A stretch of 64,000 bases of DNA, taken from NCBI GenBank assembly GCA_016744135.1, contig JADGEX010000001.1, positions 941,029 to 1,005,028 of the forward strand, in the 5' to 3' direction. The translations under genes were made by a program, and so were the position numbers. The notes below the pieces were generated by a model. That model was not told the origin of the DNA. It ran no database searches and saw only the letters and a list, made by a program, of their open reading frames with translations. This document shows, piece after piece, positions 43,698 to 51,731 of this stretch; position 1 is the stretch's first letter; each line of letters opens with the position of its first letter. This DNA is from Pseudodesulfovibrio sp. Its GTDB lineage: Bacteria; Desulfobacterota; Desulfovibrionia; Desulfovibrionales; Desulfovibrionaceae.

Positions 43698-45293
43698 ATG
43701 CCTCCGTTCGTCGCCGAATATTGGTCAAAAGTTTATGGGTTCTGGACCGACCGTTCCATGTCCCAGCGTATTCTCATCAGTGGTCTGGCCGTGTCTGTGG
43801 TCATCGCCTTTGCGCTCATGATCTACTGGATGAACAAGCCCGACTATCGGGTTTTGATGACCAATCTTTATCCTGAAGATGCTTCCAGAATCGTGGGCAT
43901 GTTGCAGGCTGCCAAGGAAGATTACGTCCTCGAGAACAACGGAAAGACCATTAAGGTCCCCGTGGATCGCGTATACGAACTCAGACTCAAGGTTGCTGGC
44001 GAAGGCAATCTGCATGGTCAGGGTATCGGCTTTGAAATTTTCGATGAAGTCCAGATCGGACAGACCGACTTCGTCCAGCATATCAATTACCAGCGAGCTC
44101 TCCAGGGCGAACTGGCCCGCACCATCACCGAATTCCCCATGGTGCAAAAAGCTCGGGTCCACCTTGTCATTCCGCAGAAATCCCTATTTATCGAAGACCA
44201 GGTTGCACCATCGGCATCAATCATCCTCCAGCTGAAAAGCGAAAGTAAACTCGGTTCTGAAGAGACTCAAGGCATTGTCAATCTCGTCTCCATGGCCGTG
44301 GAAGGGCTGGACCCCAAGTATATTACTGTTACTGACATGAAGGGTCGTCCGCTCTATACGCCGAGTGACGAATCCTCCGGTCTGTCCCTGTCCAGCGCTC
44401 AGATGCTGCACAAGGCTGACGTTGAAGCCCATATGCAACGCCGCATCATCGAACTGCTCGGCCCCGCTGTCGGGCCGGACAAGGTCATTGCCCGTGTCAA
44501 CGCCGACCTCGACTTCAGCCAACGCACCGTGCGCAAGGAAGTCTACGACCCGGATGGCGCAGTTGTCCGCTCTGAAACACGTAGCGAAGAATCCACCGCT
44601 GGCGCAGCATCCCTGGCAGGAGGCGAACCCGATGCCAACTTCCGTGGCGATGGATTCACCGGCACGCGCACAACGCAGGATTCCACCCGTGAAACCCGGA
44701 CAACCAACTTTGAAATTAACAAGCAGGAAGAAAATATTGTTACCCCCGTTGGGGAGTTGAAACGACTGACCGTTGCGGTTATCGTGGATGGCACATGGGA
44801 GACAAACGCGGAGACTGGTGAATCAATCTACACACCCCGATCTGCTGAAGAACTCGCACGCATCCAGACCCTGATCGCCAATGCCGTCGGATTCGATTCG
44901 GCTCGCGGCGACACAATCGAAGTCAGCAACATTTCCTTCGGTGAACCGGAACTGTATGACGGCGACTCCCTCACACGGACCATGCTGGAATACGCACAGC
45001 GGTTAGGCAAACCTTTCCTAAACGGGCTGTTGATCTTCCTCTTCCTTATTCTAGTCGTTCGACCAGTAATCATGGCCCTTATCCGGCCCCGTGTTGCCGA
45101 ACAGGAAATCGAAGAGATGGCTGGCCTGCCCGGAGCCGAACGTCTGGCCCTCGAAGAAGAGGATGTGGACGAAGAAGCCATGGATACAACTCGACGCTTG
45201 GAAAATGCGAAGAATCACGCTATCCAGTTGTCCGACGACAATCTTGACCAGGCAGTGCATCTGCTCAAAACCTGGCTCACCCAGGAGGCATAG
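43698..45293 (+). CDS. fliF: Flagellar MS-ring protein FliF
   Basis: 531 residues. One N-terminal transmembrane helix (ILISGLAVSVVIAFALMIYW) and one C-terminal (FLNGLLIFLFLILVVRPVIMA) span a large periplasmic region with VKKARVHLVIPQ-like and INYQRALQGELARTI conserved parts. The acidic C-terminal tail (LALEEEDVDEEAMDTTRRL) binds FliG. It forms the membrane ring on which the switch and export gate assemble. GGGAGAGAG precedes the start. Confidence 0.96.
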   Translation: MPPFVAEYWSKVYGFWTDRSMSQRILISGLAVSVVIAFALMIYWMNKPDYRVLMTNLYPEDASRIVGMLQAAKEDYVLENNGKTIKVPVDRVYELRLKVAGEGNLHGQGIGFEIFDEVQIGQTDFVQHINYQRALQGELARTITEFPMVQKARVHLVIPQKSLFIEDQVAPSASIILQLKSESKLGSEETQGIVNLVSMAVEGLDPKYITVTDMKGRPLYTPSDESSGLSLSSAQMLHKADVEAHMQRRIIELLGPAVGPDKVIARVNADLDFSQRTVRKEVYDPDGAVVRSETRSEESTAGAASLAGGEPDANFRGDGFTGTRTTQDSTRETRTTNFEINKQEENIVTPVGELKRLTVAVIVDGTWETNAETGESIYTPRSAEELARIQTLIANAVGFDSARGDTIEVSNISFGEPELYDGDSLTRTMLEYAQRLGKPFLNGLLIFLFLILVVRPVIMALIRPRVAEQEIEEMAGLPGAERLALEEEDVDEEAMDTTRRLENAKNHAIQLSDDNLDQAVHLLKTWLTQEA

Positions 45294-45296
45294 ACC

Positions 45297-46295
45297 ATGG
45301 CAGACTTCTCCGGACCCCAGAAAACGGCCATCGTGCTGCTCGCCCTTGGCGAAAAATTCACGGCGGAAGTGTTCAAAAAAATGGAGCGCAACGAGATTGC
45401 GGCCGTATCCAAGGCCATGCTCGACACCGACTCCGTACCCAAAGAAGAAGTGCTCGACGTACTTAAAGAGTACAACGAAGCGTTGGCCTACGGCGCAGAA
45501 CTTCTGGTAGGTGGCCCGGAACAGGTCAAGCGTCTCCTGACCAAATCTCTGGACGCAGAAACCGCAAAGTACATTATGGATTCTCTGGACTTGGATACCG
45601 GCCCCACGCCTTTCCAGGAACTGGAAAACGTCAGCCCACGCATCCTGGCACAGATTCTGAGAAACGAGCATCCCCAGACACTGGCGCTCATTCTCGGTCA
45701 CTTGCACCCGGATCAGGCTGCCGAACTCATCCAAAACCTCCCGGCAGGTGTTCGTGCCGAAGTGCTTATGCGCCTAGCAAAACTCGAAGCCGTTGCCGAG
45801 GAAATGCTTATGGAAGTGGACAAAGTTCTGCAAAGCCAGCTTATCGCCATGGGCGGCAAGGAAGGCAAAAAAGTCGGTGGCGTCAATTCCGTGGCAGAAA
45901 TTCTCAATGCCGTGGATCGCAACACCGAAGAAGAGGTTCTCTCCGAGATTGAAGAGGAATCCACCCAGATGGCAGAAGACATTCGCAACCTCATGTTCGT
46001 TTTCGAAGACGTCAAAGGTATCGACGACATCGCCATCCGCGAACTTCTCAAAGAAGTTTCCAACGAAGATCTCACCGTTGCACTCAAAGGTGCCTCCGAA
46101 GATCTCCGCGACAAGTTCTTCAAGAACCTGTCGGAACGTGCTTCTGCAATGATCAAAGAAGACTTGGAAATCATGCCGCCGAAGAAGTTGTCCGATGTCG
46201 AAGCCGCACAACAATCGATCGTCAAAACCGTCCGTCGTCTGGAAGACGAAGGCAAGATAGTTATCAGCCGAGGTGGAAGCGATGTCTTTATCTAA
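45297..46295 (+). CDS. fliG: Flagellar motor switch protein FliG
   Basis: 332 residues. N-terminal GPQKTAIVLLALGEKFTAEVFKKM, the EHPQTLALILGHLHPDQAAELI middle-domain signature, and the C-terminal charged torque helix DIAIRELLKEVSNEDLTVALKGASEDLRDKFFKNLSERA are all present. It couples stator force to rotor rotation. Starts three bases after the fliF stop codon; overlaps fliH by 14 bases. Confidence 0.97.
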   Translation: MADFSGPQKTAIVLLALGEKFTAEVFKKMERNEIAAVSKAMLDTDSVPKEEVLDVLKEYNEALAYGAELLVGGPEQVKRLLTKSLDAETAKYIMDSLDLDTGPTPFQELENVSPRILAQILRNEHPQTLALILGHLHPDQAAELIQNLPAGVRAEVLMRLAKLEAVAEEMLMEVDKVLQSQLIAMGGKEGKKVGGVNSVAEILNAVDRNTEEEVLSEIEEESTQMAEDIRNLMFVFEDVKGIDDIAIRELLKEVSNEDLTVALKGASEDLRDKFFKNLSERASAMIKEDLEIMPPKKLSDVEAAQQSIVKTVRRLEDEGKIVISRGGSDVFI

Positions 46296-47037
46296 TAACG
46301 CAAACACCAATGCCCCGAATCTGACGGGCAAGGTGGTCATTGGCATGGACTCTCCGGGTCCAGATCAAATGACCATCCAGGAACTCGAGGGCAAACGTCA
46401 ACTCCTCTGGGATGACGCGACCAATAACGAGTACCTGGACCGCGTCAAAAGAAAGGCTATGGAAGCAGCCAAAGAAATCAAGATGTTGGCCGAACTGGAG
46501 GCAGAAGCCCTCAGAGCCACGGCCCGTCATGATGGATATGCCGAGGGCGTTGCCCAAGCACAGGAAGATATTAATAGTCATATTCAGGACATCTCGACAC
46601 AAGGTGAAGCGTTGCTCGCAAAGATTGGTGCATACGGCACCACCATTTTTGAAGATCGCCGCGAGGACATACTCAATCTCATCAGGCTGGCCGTTGAAAA
46701 AACCCTCAAGGTGGAAATTGACGAAAAACGCATGGCCTCTCTTGAATCTCTCATGAGCGAAGCGCTTGATCGCATTGAATCCCAGCGGCAATTGACCATC
46801 AAATGTCACCCGGAAGACGTCACTGGTTTAGAAGAATATCTCCGTGCCATTCAAGACCGTAATCCGTCACTTCAATACTGGACTGTCAGAGGCGATGCCT
46901 CCATTGAGTCCGGTGGAGTAGTTATCGAAGGAGCCGGTGGCAAAGTAGACAATACCATCGATACACGATGGGAAAGCGTTGAACCAATTCTCGATCAATT
47001 GGCCGTGCAGATCACTGTCGACAACAACAAAGGGTAA
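46282..47037 (+). CDS. fliH: Flagellar assembly protein FliH
   Basis: 251 residues. Long helical N-terminal half (LDRVKRKAMEAAKEIKMLAELEAEALRATARHDGYAEGVAQAQEDINSH), then a FliH/YscL C-terminal domain with VEKTLKVEIDEKRMASLESLMSEALDRIES and RGDASIESGGVVIE. FliH is the stator of the FliI ATPase and regulates export. The start at 46282 follows GAGGTGG. Confidence 0.93.
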   Translation: MSLSNNANTNAPNLTGKVVIGMDSPGPDQMTIQELEGKRQLLWDDATNNEYLDRVKRKAMEAAKEIKMLAELEAEALRATARHDGYAEGVAQAQEDINSHIQDISTQGEALLAKIGAYGTTIFEDRREDILNLIRLAVEKTLKVEIDEKRMASLESLMSEALDRIESQRQLTIKCHPEDVTGLEEYLRAIQDRNPSLQYWTVRGDASIESGGVVIEGAGGKVDNTIDTRWESVEPILDQLAVQITVDNNKG

Positions 47038-47040
47038 TCC

Positions 47041-48360
47041 ATGACTCAGGAATCGAGACTCGGACTGCTCGAAGACCTCGATCCCTGCCAGACTTTCGGC
47101 AAGGTGACCAAGGTGGTCGGCCTTATTGCGGAAGGTCACGGCATCAAGGCCCCATTGGGGTCCGTCTGCTATCTTCTGCCGCCCAACAGCAAGCCTATCC
47201 CCGCAGAAGTAGTCGGTTTCCGTGATGGGGCATGCTTATTCATGCCCTACTCGGACATGCGCGGCATTGGCCCCGGCTCTCTCATCCAAAACGCTGCAAC
47301 TCCACCCCACATCCCTGTTGGTAACGACATGCTTGGCCGTGCTGTGGATGCTTTCGGCGAACCAATGGACGGCAAAGGGACCTTCAATGCGGACACATTT
47401 GTCCCGTTGCACCGCGAGCCCCCAAACCCGTTGGAACGCCCCAGAATTAATGAACCACTCGACGTTGGCATCCGTTCGGTTAATTCCCTACTCACTCTTG
47501 GCAAAGGCCAGCGCGTAGGCATCATGGCCGGTTCTGGCGTCGGTAAATCCACTACGCTCGGCATGATGGCGCGCTACACCAAGGCAGACATCAATGTCAT
47601 CGCTCTGGTCGGCGAACGTGGCAGAGAAGTCGTGGAATTCATGGAACGAGACCTTGGTCCTGAGGGCATGGCCCGCAGCGTCCTCGTAGTCGCGACCTCT
47701 GACAAAAGCCCACTCATCCGAATGCGAGCGGCCTACGCGGCAACGGCAGTGGCAGAATATTTTCGTGATCAAGGCAAGGATGTCCTGCTCATGATGGACT
47801 CGGTAACGCGTTTTGCCATGGCTGGCCGTGAAGTAGGACTGGCCGCAGGCGAACCACCGACCCGTGGTGGATATACGCCAAGCGTGTTCGCTCAACTGCC
47901 CCAACTTCTGGAGCGTGCAGGGAAAAGCCCAAAAGGATCCATCACCGGCATTTATACCGTACTTGTTGACGGTGACGATTTTACTGAACCCATTGCAGAC
48001 TCCACCCGTTCAATTTTAGATGGTCACATCGTCCTGACTCGCGAACTGGCCGACCGTGGTCATTATCCAGCCATCGACGTGCTCAAATCCATCAGCCGAC
48101 TACGCAGCGACATCACCACCAAAGAGGCCCAAACAGATGGCCGCACTCTGCTTCGGCATATGGCGACATTCAAGAAAGTGGAAGATATGGTCAATATCGG
48201 TGCGTATCAAAAAGGCGCCAACCCAGAAGTAGATAAAGCCATTTCCATGGTCGGTCCCATCAACAAATTCCTACAACAATTGGTGACAGACCAGGAAACT
48301 TTGGACGGATCATTCAAGACCATGCACGAACTGGTCAATGGGAACAGCAAACCACAATAA
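47041..48360 (+). CDS. fliI: Flagellum-specific export ATPase FliI
   Basis: 439 residues. Walker A GIMAGSGVGKSTTLGMM (about 160-176), Walker B DVLLMMDSVTRFA and GLAAGEPPTRGGYTPSVFAQLPQLLERAG are the hallmark of FliI/type III secretion ATPases. It powers substrate delivery to the export gate. It is the last gene of the operon here: no fliJ-like frame follows, and the AsmA gene converges five bases after the stop codon with no terminator between. Confidence 0.97.
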   Translation: MTQESRLGLLEDLDPCQTFGKVTKVVGLIAEGHGIKAPLGSVCYLLPPNSKPIPAEVVGFRDGACLFMPYSDMRGIGPGSLIQNAATPPHIPVGNDMLGRAVDAFGEPMDGKGTFNADTFVPLHREPPNPLERPRINEPLDVGIRSVNSLLTLGKGQRVGIMAGSGVGKSTTLGMMARYTKADINVIALVGERGREVVEFMERDLGPEGMARSVLVVATSDKSPLIRMRAAYAATAVAEYFRDQGKDVLLMMDSVTRFAMAGREVGLAAGEPPTRGGYTPSVFAQLPQLLERAGKSPKGSITGIYTVLVDGDDFTEPIADSTRSILDGHIVLTRELADRGHYPAIDVLKSISRLRSDITTKEAQTDGRTLLRHMATFKKVEDMVNIGAYQKGANPEVDKAISMVGPINKFLQQLVTDQETLDGSFKTMHELVNGNSKPQ

Positions 48361-48365
48361 AAAGC

Positions 48366-50516
48366 TTAGAAAATTCCCAAGAATTTCTTCTTTTGTGGAG
48401 TCTTTGTAGAGGCGGGTGTGTCCTCGCAACAACTCTCATCCAAAGCGGACCCAACGCCCTTGATCGCATTGGTAACACCGCCAAACACACTCCCGACGAC
48501 ACCGACAACAGCACCACCCAAGGCTTTGACATATTCTGTCACCGACACCCAATATTGAGGATTGTCCAGTGTTCCTGTGACATGGATCGGCACCAAAACC
48601 CCAAAAAGATCATCTGACGTTTCGCCGCCCTGCCCTCCAGCCTGAGGTACTAATTTTGCTTTAACCATGTAGTCGATTTTATTGTTAATCAATGAGACCG
48701 CGCCATGCCCATGGGCACGTAATCCCGGCGCCATGACTTCTAAGTCCTCATTTTTCAAGATACCGTCTTTAATGACACCGGTCCCTTTAATGGAACCAAA
48801 CCGCGTAGATTCAGTTTTATCGCCTTCCACCTTGCCGCCCTTGGATTCACGGCTATGAGTCTCTCGCGCCATTTTCACAACATTCACGCCAGGAAAAACA
48901 CCATCAGCCAAATGAAAGGAAAGTTTACCATTCAGGGTACGCCGCATGGTTTGTATTCGTTCTCCCCGACTCATGAGTGTAGCATCAAAATCAGCTATAC
49001 CGGCATACTTGGAATCCTTGTCAATATCACGACTTAACGCACCTATATCCAAGGATTTGACCTGCACCGCCACATCTGCTTTGGGCGTCTTCTCAACAGC
49101 CGAAGCAATGGCATCCAATTTCACTGACCCACCGTATGCACTCGCCATGACCGGTGAAAATTTAACCAGACCATCCTGCGCTGTAAGCTGTGCCGTCACA
49201 GATTGAAAGTGCGCTTGGGCCAACTTTAACTCTGCGACTTTGGCCTCAATATCCACATTCAACTCACGAAGAACTTTCGCCGACAGTACGACATCATCTG
49301 AATCACCGGATGCAACAGCTTCTTTTGACGCTGCTGTTTGTGCTTCGTGTTCGAGTGGCAAATATCTGTCCAAATCAAGTTTACCCACGTCCAAGCGAGC
49401 AAAACATGAAGGCAAAGCATGGCCACGTTCCACACGCGCATTGCCCACAATTCGGGCGCCATCAACGTCCATTTTCAAAGTTTTCATATCAATTTTGCCG
49501 TGAACAAAAGAAAAATCGACCATACCACCAACACTGGTCAAAGCTGTCGAATCGGCCACATTCAATGGTTTTTCGCCCATGGCAACCATGGTTTTCTGAA
49601 CATCGAACTGATCGACCGTGAGCACACCTGCGGCCGCTTTCAAACCTTGAGTTATCCCTTCAACAGTCCCATCAACATGAACCGTTGTCCCATAGGCAGA
49701 CATATTCAGCCCCGTGATTTGGGCATGCTCCTTATTAAAATCAAGAGCCATAAAATTAAAGGAGGCAACAGCTTTGACACTGCCACCAGGGACAGATTGC
49801 CCCTGAGCATCAACACTCACCTGCATATCCATATGCCCATATTCACGATTGACTAAATCGATAGAAGACTTGCCTTTAATTTTTAAAACACCTCTCGCAT
49901 CAGGCCGAGAACATTCAAAATTCAAGGACACATCAACGGGAAATAATGAACCTTCCGCGATCTTCCCGGTCGTCAGATCAATACCCCGTAATATAAATTT
50001 GGTCTCGGTTTTCCGATCATCCCACAAAAGACTGCCATTGCTGACCGACACCCCCGCCACCTCAAGAGAAAACGGTTCATCGACCTGCGCATCCGCATCG
50101 GTTTTTTCCTGACGCCCGACAATATCTTCCCAATTTGTCGTCCCATCGACTGCCCGTCCCATGTTCAGGACTAAATCTTCCAATATGAGTTTACCAAATT
50201 TAACCTTGCCCAAGAGCAAAGGCAGAACTCGCACGGAAACGCTGACCGAAGAAGCCCGAATCATAGGATCAGGTCCAAAATCAGCATTGTTGCTCAGACT
50301 GACGGCACCCATTTCGATGCCGACATTCGGAAACAACAGTAGATCAAGATCACCGTCAAAAACCAGTGTCCGTCCTGTTTCCTCTAGTACGATCCGCGAG
50401 ATGCGGTCCTTATAGTCATTGGGGTCGACAACGGAAGAAAAGACCAAGAGTGCGACAACAAATAAAGCTGCGCAGGTTCCAATGAAAAAGATACTGTATT
50501 TCGCCACTTTGTTCAT
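48366..50516 (-). CDS. AsmA-family protein
   Basis: 716 residues. An N-terminal transmembrane helix (YSIFFIGTCAALFVVALLVF) precedes an AsmA-type repeat-beta region beginning VDPNDYKDRISRIVLEETGRTLVFDGDLDL, and the C-terminal part (RGERIQTMRRTLNGKLSFHLADGVFPGVNVVKMAR) matches the AsmA C-terminal domain. The last residues KKKFLGIF are basic. Such proteins span the periplasm and are linked to lipid transport to the outer membrane. Downstream partner of a MerR-like gene in the same direction. Confidence 0.9.
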   Translation of the reverse strand: MNKVAKYSIFFIGTCAALFVVALLVFSSVVDPNDYKDRISRIVLEETGRTLVFDGDLDLLLFPNVGIEMGAVSLSNNADFGPDPMIRASSVSVSVRVLPLLLGKVKFGKLILEDLVLNMGRAVDGTTNWEDIVGRQEKTDADAQVDEPFSLEVAGVSVSNGSLLWDDRKTETKFILRGIDLTTGKIAEGSLFPVDVSLNFECSRPDARGVLKIKGKSSIDLVNREYGHMDMQVSVDAQGQSVPGGSVKAVASFNFMALDFNKEHAQITGLNMSAYGTTVHVDGTVEGITQGLKAAAGVLTVDQFDVQKTMVAMGEKPLNVADSTALTSVGGMVDFSFVHGKIDMKTLKMDVDGARIVGNARVERGHALPSCFARLDVGKLDLDRYLPLEHEAQTAASKEAVASGDSDDVVLSAKVLRELNVDIEAKVAELKLAQAHFQSVTAQLTAQDGLVKFSPVMASAYGGSVKLDAIASAVEKTPKADVAVQVKSLDIGALSRDIDKDSKYAGIADFDATLMSRGERIQTMRRTLNGKLSFHLADGVFPGVNVVKMARETHSRESKGGKVEGDKTESTRFGSIKGTGVIKDGILKNEDLEVMAPGLRAHGHGAVSLINNKIDYMVKAKLVPQAGGQGGETSDDLFGVLVPIHVTGTLDNPQYWVSVTEYVKALGGAVVGVVGSVFGGVTNAIKGVGSALDESCCEDTPASTKTPQKKKFLGIF

Positions 50517-50543
50517 TAGAAACCCCGGTCAGGCCGTTGCCCT

Positions 50544-50852
50544 TTATGTGTTCAGGAGTTGTTTGATTGCAAGGAGTTCATCACGAACTTCCAACAAAAT
50601 ATCACTGTGCTCACTGCTGTGCAGCTTTCGTTTCGCGCCATCAATGGTCAACCCTTCATCATAGAGCAATCGTTTGATTTCACGAATAACCACCAAATTG
50701 TCCTCAGTATAGAGCCGCTGGCCACTCTCGGTTCTGATGGGGGTAATTTCATCAAACTCACTTTCCCAGAACCGCAGCACATACGTTTTCACGCCAAGTT
50801 CACGTGCCGCTTCGCCGATTCTGTATCGTTTGAAATCCTGCAAATCTTCCAT
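50544..50852 (-). CDS. MerR-family transcriptional regulator
   Basis: 102 residues. The N-terminal MerR helix-turn-helix reads YRIGEAARELGVKTYVLRFWESEF...TESGQRLYTEDNLVVIREIKRLLYDEGLTIDGAKRKL. The C-terminal helix is short, so there is no obvious effector domain. No Shine-Dalgarno is seen before the ATG, which is preceded by an A-rich stretch. It is followed by the AsmA gene with a 27-base gap. Confidence 0.9.
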   Translation of the reverse strand: MEDLQDFKRYRIGEAARELGVKTYVLRFWESEFDEITPIRTESGQRLYTEDNLVVIREIKRLLYDEGLTIDGAKRKLHSSEHSDILLEVRDELLAIKQLLNT

Positions 50853-50887
50853 TTGTTTTAACTAACAAATAGGGACGATTCCTTCAA

Positions 50888-50924
50888 ATAAAAAAGCCTC
50901 CGTCCCATAAGCAGCACGGAGGCT
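50888..50924 (-). terminator. Terminator of the YiiX-like gene
   Basis: AGCCTCCGT / ACGGAGGCT stem with a 12-base loop, followed on the minus strand by a T-run. It separates this gene from the MerR gene downstream. Confidence 0.82.
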
Positions 50925-50940
50925 CATTTCTCCATCAAAA

Positions 50941-51603
50941 TCATACATCCCATTGTGCCGGATCAAGGGAGTTATACCGTTTAATTGACTTCAGGTCCTT
51001 ATCGACCTTGATTTGATGATATTCACTCTTAAATATCTTCCACCGACAAAGGTCAATGGGCGTCACTTCAGAAGCATTGACAGTGCCGACAACTCCTGCT
51101 TTTTCCAAACCGGCTGCGACCAATTCAGAACAGAAAAACTTACTGAAATCCTCCCGGTTATATCCGGGACCATGAAGTCCGAAGGGGAGTTGGTCTAACG
51201 CGTCTACGGCCGACTTAACGGCCTGTGGCATGTCGTAACAAATACGTTTTTGGGCTTGGTCAAAGAGAAAATCATAGAATTTCTCTCCAGCTTCAACGCT
51301 CATCTCACTTTCAAGGGGAAGCCACCAAATGTCCCCTTTATACGAGTTAACCCTGTCGCTCAATCGAGACACGTTCACTCCGTTAAAACCATTGAGAGAT
51401 GTCGATTCAATAATCTGATTAAAATACCGGTCAGTCGAATCCGCCATTACCTTTGTCTGCAAAATGACTCCCACATGCGACACTGGCGCCCACGTTGCCC
51501 ACTTGATGATCTCGGAAAAATGTCCTTTCCCGCTGAAAGCTACGACATCACCCGGCTTCATCAATTCACGCACTTCCGCATAAGTCGATTGAATAAGCCC
51601 CAT
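50941..51603 (-). CDS. YiiX/permuted NlpC-P60-like papain-fold protein
   Basis: 220 residues. The permuted papain order is visible: an N-terminal strand region KPGDVVAFSGKGHFSEIIKWATWAPVSHVGVIL carrying the catalytic His (SHVG) and, near residue 165, FFCSELVAAGLEKAGV with the catalytic Cys. Such proteins act on cell-wall peptides or lipid-linked amides, or bind them. No signal peptide, so the location is cytoplasmic unless exported otherwise. GAGGAGG precedes the ATG. Confidence 0.82.
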   Translation of the reverse strand: MGLIQSTYAEVRELMKPGDVVAFSGKGHFSEIIKWATWAPVSHVGVILQTKVMADSTDRYFNQIIESTSLNGFNGVNVSRLSDRVNSYKGDIWWLPLESEMSVEAGEKFYDFLFDQAQKRICYDMPQAVKSAVDALDQLPFGLHGPGYNREDFSKFFCSELVAAGLEKAGVVGTVNASEVTPIDLCRWKIFKSEYHQIKVDKDLKSIKRYNSLDPAQWDV

Positions 51604-51677
51604 AGCTACCTCCTCTAAAAAAGTTGAGTGGATAGCCGTTCAATACACTATATTTATGTTTTATCCTATATTATGAA

Positions 51678-51712
51678 CAAAAAAGAGAGGAAGGTTTCCC
51701 TTCCTCTCTTTA
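51678..51712 (-). terminator. Terminator of the pheT operon
   Basis: AAAGAGAGGAAGG / CCTTCCTCTCTTT stem with a small loop, followed on the minus strand by six T. It lies 20 bases past the pheT stop codon. Confidence 0.92.
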
Positions 51713-51731
51713 ACGTATTCTTTACAGGAAC

